NCBI RefSeq assembly: GCF_039851965.1
Contig: NZ_CP156674.1
Coordinates: forward strand, 1,116,001 to 1,180,000
Reading direction: 5' to 3'
DNA from: Pseudalkalibacillus hwajinpoensis
Lineage (GTDB): Bacteria; Bacillota; Bacilli; Bacillales; Guptibacillaceae
DNA length: 64,000 nt
Shown here: piece after piece, positions 36,405 to 45,737 of the stretch
Position numbering within the stretch: position 1 is the first letter of the stretch
How the letters are laid out: each line of letters opens with the position of its first letter
The notes under the pieces: generated by a model
Databases searched by the model: none
Told to the model about the DNA's origin: nothing
The model's input: the letters and a program-made list of their open reading frames with translations, nothing else
Translations under genes and position numbers: made by a program

Positions 36405-37168
36405 TAACTCTCACCCATTCCTATAAACCCCCTGTCACTTAATCACTAACTTCACCTATATAAATCAAATCATACTTTTGTATTCTTTTTTAGACTAAAT
36501 TACCTTTAAAGATGATTTTTTAAACAGACCTTTTCGTGTGGGTAATAAAGGACTTAGAAGATACGATATGGATAGATATGGCTATGAATGTAAAATTTTC
36601 AAACTTCTGTTTCCTTTCGTTCAATACGATATATAATTTTAGGTAGGATAATCATGGAATTTATTCAAGAAGGAGAGATCAAATACCATAATGGAGGCAC
36701 AACCCTTCCATTGAACTCCGCCAATTTCTTAACAAGAGACAGATAAATTCAAGAATATGTTGGCGTTCTTATTCGTAAAATTGCTCTTGCCCATTTCGCT
36801 CTTTCACTTCAGGCGGAAAACGCCTTACGTTCAAGAGCTCCAATGGTCTACGAATGTGATCAAGCCTGCTTCACTTTTCGTTGTCCAGCTACGTAAGCCA
36901 AATCCTCGATCGTTTCACCTTTTTCGCCTGACGCAAAAGCTTCCAACGCTTGTCGGGTTTAAACGGCTTACTTCGCTTTTCGTTATTTGTAGTGCACTAA
37001 ACAAAAAGGACTGGGTGAAGGAAGACTGTTCATTCGATCTACGTCTACAGACCTAGGTGAAGTTTGGACTGTAGACTGCTGTTGAAATGGTGACAATGCA
37101 GTAATTTTAAAGAGAAGCTACGGCTATAAGCACTTCACTACTATTTATTTGAAATCGGGGGGAAACAC
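36405..37168. other. Intergenic region with dispersed-repeat-like sequence before the RND gene
   Basis: No convincing gene. A 30-codon frame with a weak leader (36654-36746) begins MEFIQEGEIKYHNGGTTLPL. From about 36760 to 36990 the sequence has the look of the dispersed intergenic repeats of Bacillus genomes, with TTTTCGTTGTCCAGCT and CTTGTCGGG...CGCTTTTCGTTATTTGT. The 99-codon frame across it (36757-37056) is not a plausible protein. Confidence 0.5.
36868..36990 (+). repeat. Degenerate Bacillus-type intergenic repeat
   Basis: The left boundary has ACTTTTCGTTGTCCAGCTACG and the right boundary has GCTTGTCGGG and CGCTTTTCGTTATTTG. From memory these phrases recur in many Bacillus genomes near gene starts. 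Identity cannot be verified here. Confidence 0.45.
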
Positions 37169-40100
37169 ATGCAATCTATAACGAACTGGGCTTTTCGCAA
37201 TAAGGCTGCTATGTCATTGTTCATCATTATTACGTTGTTAGTCGGTATTGTCAGCTATTTTCTACTGCCAATGGAATTTCTGCCAGAAGCTGATAACCCA
37301 CAGGTTACGGTTGTTACGCTTGGTCAGGGGTATGATGCCAGTTCCATGACGGCATCGATTACAGAACCAGTCGAGCAGTCCGTGTCTTCTGTAAGTGGGA
37401 AAACTTCCGTGCTTTCTACAACAGGAGAAGGATTTTCTCAAGTAACGATTAATTTTGATTCAAAAACAGACATGAAGGAAGCGAAGAACAATGTTGAAGA
37501 TGCGATCAGCTCGATTAGTCTTCCGGAAGGGGTTGGAAAGCCACAGGTTTCGCAGCTAAATACGTCGATGATTCCAGTTGGGCAGGTATCGATCACGTTT
37601 GATGACGGTCTTACAAAGAGCAACATTGAGAAGGTAAACAAAGAATTCAAGCCTATATTTGATAACCAGGAAGGATTGACTCAGGCGAGTATCGTCGGCG
37701 AAAGTGGATCTCGTGTGCAGATCAACTTAGATCATGACAAGCTTGAGAAGCTCCAGATCCCGATTAACGCCGTCATGGGCGTGCTACAGGGCCAGAATAT
37801 ATCTGCCACGGCAGGAAACAGCACAATTGGTGGCCAAAAAAGCACAATCAATGTGACAGATAACCTTACTTCCATTGACGCGTTGGAAAACTTGCCCATT
37901 CCTCTACAGTTACCTGATGCGCCTGCTGTCTATTTAAAAGACGTAGCGACGGTGGAACAGGTAAAGTCAGAGGATATGATCGCCAGGGTAAACGGGAAAG
38001 AAGCAGTTGCTGTTGTTCTCTTTAAAGAAAGCGATGCGAGTGCCGTAACAGCAGGTAATGAAGTCGAGGAGGCAGTGAAGCAGATCAATGCCGATTTTGA
38101 TGGTGTTGATGCTACCACTCTTTTCACGACAGGAGACATGGTTAAGAATTCCGTCAATACGATGGTACGCGAAGTCGGGCTTGGTGCCTTATTTGCAACG
38201 ATTGTCATCCTGCTATTCTTAAGAAAATTAAAACCTACCATCATTACAGCGATCTCCATTCCACTATCTCTTGCGATTACACTGTTACTTCTCTGGCTTT
38301 CTGGCGTCACGCTAAACATCCTGACGCTCGGAGGAGTGGCCGTAGCCGTCGGTCGTCTTGTTGATGACAGTATCGTTGTTGTCGAAAACATCTTCAGGCG
38401 CAGTCAAAATGAGAAGCTGACGAAAGCAACAGTGCTGGAGGCTACGAAAGAAGTATCACGAGCGATTACATCGTCAACGTTAATTACAGTAGCCGTATTC
38501 TTGCCCATGGGACTTGTAAATGGGTCACTGAAAGCATTCCTGCTACCTTTTGGATTAACAGTGACGTACTCTTTGCTTGCATCCCTACTCGTCGCTTTAA
38601 CCGTTGTTCCAATTTTAAGCCGAGCGATGTTAAAAAACACAACACTTCCGCCTCATCGTACACCAGAAAGCTATTTAAGGGTGCTCAAATGGTCACTGAA
38701 TCATAAATTCGCACCGATTTTATTAGCTATTCTTGTATTTGGTGGCTCGATTGCTCTTTATATCACCATGCCTAAAGCCGCCACGGGTGCGAATGACGCT
38801 TCTATTGTTTCGGTTAACATGGTTTTCCCGAGCGATACGCCTGAGAATACTAAGAAAGAACGCATGGTCAACTTTGAAAATACACTATCCGATATTGAGG
38901 GCTATGATTACTTGATTACTCAGTATGGCGCCAGTGAAGAAAATGCACAGTACGGGCAGGTCAGCGATCCAGACACAGTTATGTACACGATGATTATGAA
39001 GGAAAACGCTGATGCCGAGCAGTTTATTGATCAGGTGAATGAAGCCAAGAAAGACGAAAAAAATGTGGAAATCGAAGCTTTTCCTTCTTCTCTATTCGGA
39101 GGATCATCGAATTCTACCATTACGTATGACGTCGTTGGAAACAATACGAACGAAATTATTACCACATCAAACAAACTTATGAGTGAAATGGAAGAAGTCG
39201 ACGGGGTGCAGAAGGTTTCAAGCAACCTGGATAAAACGTCCCCTGTTTATACGGTCAAAGTGAATACGGAAAAAGCAAACACCCAACAGGCTGCCATGCA
39301 AATTCGCAGTCTGCTTAATCCACAGCCAATTGGTGCCATGAATCTGGATGAGCAACAAACACCTGTCTTCCTTGATGCCGGAATCAATCCAGATTCTCTT
39401 TCCGATTTAAATGACTTAACACTTGCAACAAATACTGGCGTTGTTCCACTTTCTGAAGTAGCTTCGATTACCCAGGAAGAAAAGCCGAGCACCGTCCTTC
39501 ATAAAGATGGTGATTTGTATGCGCGTATTACAGCAGAGGTCACACCTGAAGAACTGTCAGTCATTGCGAAGAATATTGATAAAAAGGTAAACAGCATTGA
39601 TCTTCCGGAAGGCATTTCCCTTGATATAGGTGGCGCTTCCGAACAACAAGCGAGTGACTTCAAGGATCTTGGCATCACAATGTTAGCTTCTATTTTGATC
39701 GTGTATCTGATCATGGTGCTAACATTTAAGACATTAAGAGCACCGCTCGCTATCCTGATGACACTCCCACTTGCTTCAATCGGTGCCGTACTTGGACTTC
39801 TGATTTCTGGAGTTCCTGCAGACGCGACAGCTCTCATAGGTGCCTTAATGCTGATCGGTATCGTTGTCACGAATGCAATTGTGCTGATCGACCGCGTGAA
39901 GCAAAATGAAGAAACAATGATCATCCGTGATGCAATTATCGAAGCGTGCGGTACGCGCCTCCGTCCTGTTATTATGACGGCGATCGCAACGATCTGTGCG
40001 ATGATTCCGCTCCTCTTCGGTCACTCTGAAGATGGCAGCCTCGTATCCCAATCACTTGCAGTGGTTGTTATCGGAGGACTTTCCGGAGCAACGGTCTTAA

Positions 40101-40201
40101 CACTCATTATTGTTCCAGTCTTTTATGAACTGCTGCACTTTAGAAAATCAAAACGAGAGCGTACACAGGAAATTGTCATTGAGGAAAAAGTTGCGAATTA
40201 A
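37169..40201 (+). CDS. RND efflux transporter (AcrB/SwrC-like)
   Basis: The 1010-residue protein has the two-repeat RND layout: one membrane segment at 13-33, a large extracytoplasmic loop, six more segments at about 335-540, then the second segment, loop and six segments ending near 990. FFRS-like motifs include GGVAVAVGRLVDDSIVVVENIFRR with the proton-relay aspartates (DD near residue 400). It resembles SwrC/YerP of Bacillus, which exports surfactants and drugs. ATG 37169 follows CGGGGGGAAACAC. No membrane-fusion partner lies next to it, in keeping with Gram-positive RND pumps. A terminator hairpin follows. Confidence 0.93.
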   Translation: MQSITNWAFRNKAAMSLFIIITLLVGIVSYFLLPMEFLPEADNPQVTVVTLGQGYDASSMTASITEPVEQSVSSVSGKTSVLSTTGEGFSQVTINFDSKTDMKEAKNNVEDAISSISLPEGVGKPQVSQLNTSMIPVGQVSITFDDGLTKSNIEKVNKEFKPIFDNQEGLTQASIVGESGSRVQINLDHDKLEKLQIPINAVMGVLQGQNISATAGNSTIGGQKSTINVTDNLTSIDALENLPIPLQLPDAPAVYLKDVATVEQVKSEDMIARVNGKEAVAVVLFKESDASAVTAGNEVEEAVKQINADFDGVDATTLFTTGDMVKNSVNTMVREVGLGALFATIVILLFLRKLKPTIITAISIPLSLAITLLLLWLSGVTLNILTLGGVAVAVGRLVDDSIVVVENIFRRSQNEKLTKATVLEATKEVSRAITSSTLITVAVFLPMGLVNGSLKAFLLPFGLTVTYSLLASLLVALTVVPILSRAMLKNTTLPPHRTPESYLRVLKWSLNHKFAPILLAILVFGGSIALYITMPKAATGANDASIVSVNMVFPSDTPENTKKERMVNFENTLSDIEGYDYLITQYGASEENAQYGQVSDPDTVMYTMIMKENADAEQFIDQVNEAKKDEKNVEIEAFPSSLFGGSSNSTITYDVVGNNTNEIITTSNKLMSEMEEVDGVQKVSSNLDKTSPVYTVKVNTEKANTQQAAMQIRSLLNPQPIGAMNLDEQQTPVFLDAGINPDSLSDLNDLTLATNTGVVPLSEVASITQEEKPSTVLHKDGDLYARITAEVTPEELSVIAKNIDKKVNSIDLPEGISLDIGGASEQQASDFKDLGITMLASILIVYLIMVLTFKTLRAPLAILMTLPLASIGAVLGLLISGVPADATALIGALMLIGIVVTNAIVLIDRVKQNEETMIIRDAIIEACGTRLRPVIMTAIATICAMIPLLFGHSEDGSLVSQSLAVVVIGGLSGATVLTLIIVPVFYELLHFRKSKRERTQEIVIEEKVAN

Positions 40202-40211
40202 ATGAAAAGTA

Positions 40212-40252
40212 AAAAAGGGGGTCAGACACGTGTCTGACCCCCCCTTTTTTTC
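40212..40252 (+). terminator. Terminator built from GGGGTCAGAC palindromic repeat
   Basis: AAAAAAGGGGGTCAGACAC and GTGTCTGACCCCCCC form a stem with almost no loop, followed by a T run. Related hairpins occur at 41512-41545 and 51651-51696. Confidence 0.88.
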
Positions 40253-40259
40253 CTTAAGT

Positions 40260-40877
40260 TCAGAATAGTTTCACAAGATCATCAAACTTCTCTATCACCT
40301 CATCATATTCACTTACTTGTCCGAATCCGTACTTTGCATAAACGAATGGAATCCCAGCATATCTAGAAGCTCTTAGGTCCCCTACTGTGTCCCCTACATA
40401 AACAGGATTTGATAGGTTATTTCTTTTGATAATTAAGTTTATGTTCTCTCCTTTTGAAAGTCCAGTTCTTCCTGGATTTTCATAATCTAAAAAGTATTTT
40501 TCCAGGTTATGAAACTCATAAAACGATTCAATGTAGCCATCCTGACAATTGCTGACAATGTAGAGTTTGTATTGCTTCGAAAGTAAATTCAGTACATCCT
40601 CCGCATTATGATAAAGGTTACCGCCTTGTTTCTTCAAATAACCCTGTTCGGTATCACAACACTCGGTAATCACTCGATCGCGGACCTCCTCAGTTAAATA
40701 GGGAAACAATTTTTTACTGATATCGTGCATTTGTAGCCCCATTGTACCTTCGAAATCCCTCCGTGTTAGCTCTCTTTCAATTTGGCTGTGATCTTTGATA
40801 CGGCTATTCCACGCCTTCAGGACGGTATCGATTGGATCCCAAATGGTCCCGTCTAAATCAAATATAATGCTATCCAA
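40260..40877 (-). CDS. HAD family phosphatase (phosphoglycolate phosphatase-like)
   Basis: The 205-residue protein starts MDSIIFDLDGTIWDP with nucleophile D7 and D9. Motif II is IVSNCQDG (Ser), motif III is K in SKGENINLII, and motif IV is VYVGDTVGDLRAS. The helical cap sits between motifs I and II. It dephosphorylates a small metabolite; the substrate is not identifiable. ATG 40877 follows AGGAGGTAGTCCTTGG. It faces the RND gene across the shared terminator. Confidence 0.88.
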   Translation of the reverse strand: MDSIIFDLDGTIWDPIDTVLKAWNSRIKDHSQIERELTRRDFEGTMGLQMHDISKKLFPYLTEEVRDRVITECCDTEQGYLKKQGGNLYHNAEDVLNLLSKQYKLYIVSNCQDGYIESFYEFHNLEKYFLDYENPGRTGLSKGENINLIIKRNNLSNPVYVGDTVGDLRASRYAGIPFVYAKYGFGQVSEYDEVIEKFDDLVKLF

Positions 40878-41024
40878 GGACTACCTCCTTTCAGAAAAGA
40901 AATCATATATTCGAACAATAGAATTCTATTACAACCATTCTAACTAGCATAATCCCTATTTTTGATAACAGTTCTGGCCTAGTATAGTACATTACTATAA
41001 ATTAAAGTAGAATCCATATCCATT

Positions 41025-41211
41025 ATTAGCGCCACCGGTGATACTAAGGAAGAATATTCTGGGTTAATGGCTACCAATCATTAATCCCATTAAAATACCA
41101 ACAACTACAAAGTAAAGCACCATCAGCTGACAGTCTCCAATCACTTTTAGGGAATAAAATTAACGATACGATTAAGATAAGTGAAGCGAATAATCCATAA
41201 TAAGATTTCAT
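41025..41211 (-). pseudogene. Small two-segment membrane protein, frameshifted
   Basis: ATG 41211 follows GAGAGGAAACAGC and encodes MKSYYGLFASLILIVSLILF then PKSDWR. Downstream a different frame continues LMVLYFVVVGILMGLMIGSH to a stop near 41047. Joining them gives a protein of about 50 residues with two membrane helices. The break lies in GACTGTCAGCTG near 41125. I do not recognise the family. Confidence 0.45.
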
Positions 41212-41262
41212 GCTGTTTCCTCTCCATCCAACTAATGACGCCTTCTGATTGCTTAATACCAA

Positions 41263-41382
41263 CTAGAATTGCTTGCTTGAGTAAATTCCTATCTTCTGCT
41301 GTTGAATATCTATGAAACTTCTTACAATCGCTTGTATCGAAAAAAGGAGAACTGGAGCAATGATCCAATACCATTCAGTCAT
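41263..41382 (-). CDS. Possible 39-residue membrane peptide
   Basis: ATG 41382 opens MTEWYWIIAPVLLFSIQAIV followed by RSFIDIQQQKIGIYSSKQF and a stop. It has one membrane helix and lies directly upstream of the small membrane gene above. The ribosome binding site (GGGA) is weak. It may itself be a degraded frame. Confidence 0.35.
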   Translation of the reverse strand: MTEWYWIIAPVLLFSIQAIVRSFIDIQQQKIGIYSSKQF

Positions 41383-41447
41383 TATTCCCATACGCATGTT
41401 TTTATATAAATTATTGTTCAATTAAACAGCATCCCAAGATCTTAATA

Positions 41448-41461
41448 CCAATTATTTCAAA
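41448..41461. repeat. 14-base motif repeated three times in window, copy 3
   Basis: CCAATTATTTCAAA, identical to the copies at 17299 and 19219. Confidence 0.6.
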
Positions 41462-41511
41462 TGGTACAGATTTACTCAATACTTTTATACCATTAAATAG
41501 ACGCCTTTCCT

Positions 41512-41545
41512 GAGAGGAGGGTCAGACAAGTGACTGACCCCTCTC
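41512..41545. terminator. GGGTCAG hairpin repeat, second copy
   Basis: GAGAGGAGGGTCAG and CTGACCCCTCTC pair around ACAAGTGA with a small bulge. It lies just downstream of the araC gene, where it can terminate transcription. Confidence 0.65.
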
Positions 41546-41638
41546 CCTCACCTCAAAAAAGGAACGCTTAGGAATTCTCCTATGCGTGTTTTATTATATC
41601 GCCATTAGTGCAAAACGCTCCCCCTTCCTTTTTTTGTT

Positions 41639-42466
41639 TCAATTAAATAAATCACGGTATTTATTAGGCGTGATGCTTTCTACTTTCCGAAACGTGGCAA
41701 CAAAATGGCTTACATCGTTGAAACCAATCGCATTCGCAATTTCCTTTAGTGAAATCTCCGGATTTGATACTAACTTCTTCTTCGCTTCCCGAATTCTCAT
41801 TTGAATCAAAAACGCATAGGGACTGATCCCAAATGCTCTTCTGAAAAGTGTACTGAGGTTCTGGGAACTCATTTTCACTTGCTCAGCCATCTCCTGAAGG
41901 CCAATGTTTTCTGAATAATTCTGTTCAAGCCAATCTACGACGGGTTTGATTTTCTCATAGTTATAGGAAAGAGATCGCTGGTTCTTCAGCTTCCCATATT
42001 TCTTTAACATTATAATAAATGTGTACAAGTCCCCTGACAGCTCAAGCTTCGAGAAATCTGAGTCTTTCTCGATATTGGCTAGTATATCTTCGATCAACTT
42101 TGAAAAAGGAAGCTCAGCCGATTGGGAGTAAAGCGCATTGAAATTAATTTCCAGTGAGTTCAGGATTGAATCGATAGAAGCTCCTCCAAACGTCATATAA
42201 AGGGTTGACCACCTTGTTCCCGTCATTCGATAAGAATGCCTTGTGAATGGCGTTAATAAAATGCCTTTTCCCGGAGTTAAGAGGTAGTCCTGGCCAAGGA
42301 ATGAAAATGTCCCCTCCCCATCAATTGTCTGAAGCCAGTGAAAATAGGGATAGCCTTCTGGCCGCGCGAAGTCTTCTTCCTGTGGATTGTATCCAATGCT
42401 TTCAATAAAGAGCGGTAGGTTTTTTTCAAATGAAGAAAATGTGTGGCGGATCTTTACATTATCCAT
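41639..42466 (-). CDS. AraC family transcriptional regulator
   Basis: The 275-residue protein has an N-terminal cupin-like sensor (FHWLQTIDGEGTFSFLGQDY and GKGILLTPFTRHSYRM) and two C-terminal helix-turn-helix motifs, the second ending AIGFNDVSHFVATFRKVESITPNKYRDLF. ATG 42466 follows AAAGGAGGAGACCGT. The gene lies 132 bases downstream of the GH42 beta-galactosidase on the same strand and probably regulates it in response to a sugar. Confidence 0.9.
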   Translation of the reverse strand: MDNVKIRHTFSSFEKNLPLFIESIGYNPQEEDFARPEGYPYFHWLQTIDGEGTFSFLGQDYLLTPGKGILLTPFTRHSYRMTGTRWSTLYMTFGGASIDSILNSLEINFNALYSQSAELPFSKLIEDILANIEKDSDFSKLELSGDLYTFIIMLKKYGKLKNQRSLSYNYEKIKPVVDWLEQNYSENIGLQEMAEQVKMSSQNLSTLFRRAFGISPYAFLIQMRIREAKKKLVSNPEISLKEIANAIGFNDVSHFVATFRKVESITPNKYRDLFN

Positions 42467-42598
42467 ACGGTCTCCTCCTTTCCATTAGCAGTTTCTAGCC
42501 CTTATGATAAGATCTTCCACAACTTATTTAAACATAGTCTATACAAATGGAAGAACCTGCTTGAGTGTTCTCAATAACAGGTTCGATTTTCTACATTT

Positions 42599-44689
42599 TT
42601 ATTTATCCTTCTTAAACACATACACCTGATAAGGATTAAAATCAATGGTCTCAGTGATCTCCTTTTCTGAAATCATATCATAATAGCTTACATTCTCTGG
42701 CACTTTTATCACTTGACGGGTATCATTGAAATTCATAAGAAAGACAAAGTCTTGCTCTCCGTTCGTTCTGACCTGAGCATTTACCCCCTCAGGCAACTGT
42801 TCTTGAAACGATGAGGATAGCTTTAGCTGGTCAATTATTTTCTGATAAAATTCTTCATGGAAATTATCCTCGTTACGTGATGCGATATAATAAGCTTCTC
42901 CTTCGCCATATTGGTTAACAGTTAAGGAAGGCATTCCGCTGTAGAAATCCTCCTGATATTCAGCAAGTACCTGTGCGCCTTCCGGATGAATCAATTCACA
43001 GTAATCTTTTGCAGTGTACGTACCTTCGAGTCCAAGATGATGAGACGATGAGAAAGTGGATGTTTTCGTTTCATTTTCATAGAGTGTATCGATTTCCTCT
43101 GCCCAAATACCAAGCACCTGACGAAGCGGTCCTGGAAATCCACCGAGGAAGCAGAGGTCATTCTCATTAACGATCCCGCTCCAATAGGTTGCGACAAATG
43201 TGCCGCCATTCGCAACAAACTCTTCAATTCGCTCTGCTACTCCTGGACGGATCATATACAGCATTGGTGCAATCAGCAGTTTGTAGTTCGAAAAGTCTTT
43301 CTCCATTGAAATAATGTCAACCGGCACACCTCTCTTCCAGAAGGCCCTGTATTGCGACTGACATGCCTCCAAATACTTCTTGTTATCAACATTAAGTGCC
43401 TGTGCATCATCGATCGCCCACTGGTTTTCCCAATCGTAAATGATTGCGACTTCAGGTGAAGTGGTTGCGCCAACAACATCCCGGAGGCGTGATAACACAT
43501 CACCAACCTCTGCTACTTCACGAAAGACCCGATTATTTTCATTCCCTACGTGATCGACTACAGCTCCATGAAACTTCTCTGAAGCTCCCCTTCCCTTTCG
43601 CCACTGAAAATAAAGAATGGAATCAGCGCCATGTGCTACTGACTGCATCGAGGAAAGCAAATGCATTCCAGGTCGCTTTGGCTTATTGACTTTATGCCAG
43701 TTTACAAGGCTTGGGGTACATTCCATTACTAGAAACGGTTGGCCGCCCTTTAGAGAACGAAATAGATCATGAACAAACCCAACATCTGCAGCAAGCTCCC
43801 ATGCTTCTTGATAGTCGCCATGCCAGGCTGGATAACTATCCCACGAAACCACATCGACTTCCTTTGCGAACTGATCATAATTCAAGCCAAGATACGGTCC
43901 CATTCGAGGATAATTTCCCATGAAATTCGTAGTAATCTTAATTTCGGGTGTCAGCTCACGTAACGGCTCAATTTCATTTCGATAGAAATCAATTGTTTGG
44001 TCTGTTACAAACCGCTTCCAGTCAAGATTATGAGCATGAATTTGGTATTCTCCGTGTTGTGCAGGTGATTCAATTTGGCCAAAGTCCGTTATCGTGTGAC
44101 TCCAGAACCCGGTCCACCAGGCATGGTTTAACGCATCCAGATCGTTCTTGTATTTATTCTTAAGCCATTCACGAAACGCCTCCTGGCACATGTCACAGTG
44201 GCATTCCCCTCCATATTCATTTGATACGTGCCACATAATCAGGGCTGGATGATCAGCATAACGCTCTGCCAGAATGCGGTTTAGCTTCCGAGTTTTTTCA
44301 CGATAGACTGGCGACGTGAAGCAATGGTTATGCCGCAATCCATGCAGGTTCCGCTTACGGTTCTGCTCAACGCGCAATACTTCAGGATATTGTTGTGATA
44401 GCCATGCCGGTCTAGCCCCGCTTGGTGTGGCCAGAATGACGTGAGATCCCTGCTCAGCAAGGTTTTCCATGATATCATCAAGCCAGTCAAATTGGTAAAC
44501 GCCTTCTTCTGGTTCAACCGCACTCCAGCCAAAGATGTTTAACGAAAAAGTATTACTCTTTGCTAATTTCATTAGTCGATAATCTTCTTGAATGATTTCA
44601 GGATAGCGCAGCCATTGATCTGGATTATAGTCGCCTCCATGCATAAAGCCTTTTACATTTGGATGTATGGTTGGATAATTGGTTTTCAT
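42599..44689 (-). CDS. GH42 beta-galactosidase
   Basis: The 696-residue enzyme has the GH42 barrel start GFMHGGDYNPDQW, acid/base E158 in MWHVSNEYGGECHCDMCQ and nucleophile E323 in VMECTPS. The cysteines in CHCDMC are the family's zinc-cluster ligands. A class I amidotransferase-like trimerisation domain (around 400-610) and a C-terminal beta domain follow. No signal peptide is visible. GH42 enzymes act on galactan-derived oligosaccharides or lactose. ATG 44689 is preceded by GTGAGGAGCATATAA. A cre-like site is at 44762-44775. Confidence 0.95.
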   Translation of the reverse strand: MKTNYPTIHPNVKGFMHGGDYNPDQWLRYPEIIQEDYRLMKLAKSNTFSLNIFGWSAVEPEEGVYQFDWLDDIMENLAEQGSHVILATPSGARPAWLSQQYPEVLRVEQNRKRNLHGLRHNHCFTSPVYREKTRKLNRILAERYADHPALIMWHVSNEYGGECHCDMCQEAFREWLKNKYKNDLDALNHAWWTGFWSHTITDFGQIESPAQHGEYQIHAHNLDWKRFVTDQTIDFYRNEIEPLRELTPEIKITTNFMGNYPRMGPYLGLNYDQFAKEVDVVSWDSYPAWHGDYQEAWELAADVGFVHDLFRSLKGGQPFLVMECTPSLVNWHKVNKPKRPGMHLLSSMQSVAHGADSILYFQWRKGRGASEKFHGAVVDHVGNENNRVFREVAEVGDVLSRLRDVVGATTSPEVAIIYDWENQWAIDDAQALNVDNKKYLEACQSQYRAFWKRGVPVDIISMEKDFSNYKLLIAPMLYMIRPGVAERIEEFVANGGTFVATYWSGIVNENDLCFLGGFPGPLRQVLGIWAEEIDTLYENETKTSTFSSSHHLGLEGTYTAKDYCELIHPEGAQVLAEYQEDFYSGMPSLTVNQYGEGEAYYIASRNEDNFHEEFYQKIIDQLKLSSSFQEQLPEGVNAQVRTNGEQDFVFLMNFNDTRQVIKVPENVSYYDMISEKEITETIDFNPYQVYVFKKDK

Positions 44690-44761
44690 TTATATGCTCC
44701 TCACCTAATAATTTCATTTCTACCTCATCATTCATCCCTAAAACGAAAATATATTTAAATT

Positions 44762-44775
44762 ATAAAGCGGTTTCA
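44762..44775. promoter_or_regulatory. cre-like site upstream of GH42 gene
   Basis: On the minus strand TGAAACCGCTTTAT matches 12 of 14 cre positions and abuts TATAAT, so CcpA bound here would occlude the promoter. Confidence 0.6.
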
Positions 44776-44888
44776 TTTCCATTAATATATAAGATTTTGG
44801 TATAGGCATATAAGAATATGAAAGTATTTTTCTCCACCGATTAACCCACTAAGATTTAGCGCATCAACGACTTTACGTATTTGAACAA

Positions 44889-44923
44889 AAAAGAGCATCT
44901 ACGATAATGTAGTTGCTCTCATT
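44889..44923. terminator. Terminator after sodC-type gene
   Basis: AGAGCATCTAC and GTAGTTGCTCT pair around GATAAT, with AAAAA on the left giving a T run on the minus strand. Confidence 0.75.
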
Positions 44924-44951
44924 AAGATTCATTTCCGTCTTGCAAACAACG

Positions 44952-45551
44952 TTATTCTACAATCACACCACAAGCAATTCGGTCACCTGCATCTCCAGAA
45001 GGCTGTGATTCATTGTCATCAGCACCTGCATGGATAACAAGCGCGGTGCCTCCTTCTTTCAACAGCGAGTTCTCTTCACCTGGTTCAAGCGTGACTTTTT
45101 TATTTATGATTTCTTTCTTAATCGTACCATCTGCGCCTACTTCTATATTTTCCATATCACCTGCATGAGGGCCATCTTCGGATTCCATTCCGTGACTAAC
45201 ATCTGCTGGATTGTAATGGCCACCTGCCGACTTGAAGTCAGGTGCTTCACATGAACCCGTTTCGTGGATGTGGAAGCCGTGGGTGCCTTCAGGGATATCG
45301 GTGGCATCGAGCGAAATCATCGTTCCCCCGTCCTTTTGTTCAAGTTCAGCAGTTCCGATCTCTTCCTCATCCTTGTTCTTCAGATTCACCGTGATCGTAT
45401 CCATCGATTCTTCAATTTCCTGCCCTTCCTCAGAGTTGCTCATCGTTTCCTCGTTTTCAGAGCCCGTCGAGCCTTCCTCATTTGAAGCAGCACAAGCAGT
45501 AAGAACTAGAAAAACAGTTAAGAACGCAAAAAGTAAGCACGATTTTTTCAC
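44952..45551 (-). CDS. Cu/Zn superoxide dismutase lipoprotein (SodC/YojM-like)
   Basis: The 199-residue product has a signal peptide with lipobox LVLTAC (Cys20), an acidic linker, then the Cu/Zn SOD fold. GTHGFHIHETGSC supplies copper His, GGHYNPADVSHG supplies zinc-site His, GPHAGDMENIEV supplies the next, and ALVIHAGADD the last copper His. The disulfide partner is C in RIACGVIVE. It would detoxify superoxide at the cell surface. All ligands appear present, unlike some Bacillus YojM proteins that lack copper ligands. ATG 45551 follows AAAGGAGAGGTCAGTGTG. Confidence 0.9.
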   Translation of the reverse strand: MKKSCLLFAFLTVFLVLTACAASNEEGSTGSENEETMSNSEEGQEIEESMDTITVNLKNKDEEEIGTAELEQKDGGTMISLDATDIPEGTHGFHIHETGSCEAPDFKSAGGHYNPADVSHGMESEDGPHAGDMENIEVGADGTIKKEIINKKVTLEPGEENSLLKEGGTALVIHAGADDNESQPSGDAGDRIACGVIVE

Positions 45552-45737
45552 ACTGACCTCTCCTTTCTTATTGTTGTCCTATACAACGTTACACTCTCCG
45601 AGGGCATTCAAACGCAATAAATGGAGATTCAATCCAATTGCCTAGCGGATTTCAATTGAAACGAGACTTTAGGAGTATGGAGTTTGATTTCAGATCTAGT
45701 TAAAAGGAAGCATCAGCGAGAAATAATGCTTTTTAAA

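Noticed and set aside
36757..37056. 99-codon open frame before the RND gene
   Set aside because: It crosses repeat-like intergenic sequence, has no ribosome binding site and its composition is not protein-like.
37169..40201. RND gene as part of a tripartite system
   Set aside because: No adaptor or outer-membrane channel gene adjoins it, as expected in a Gram-positive cell.
42973..44532. Many 60-80-codon frames antisense to or within GH42
   Set aside because: All are shadows; the GH42 frame has full family motifs and both catalytic residues.
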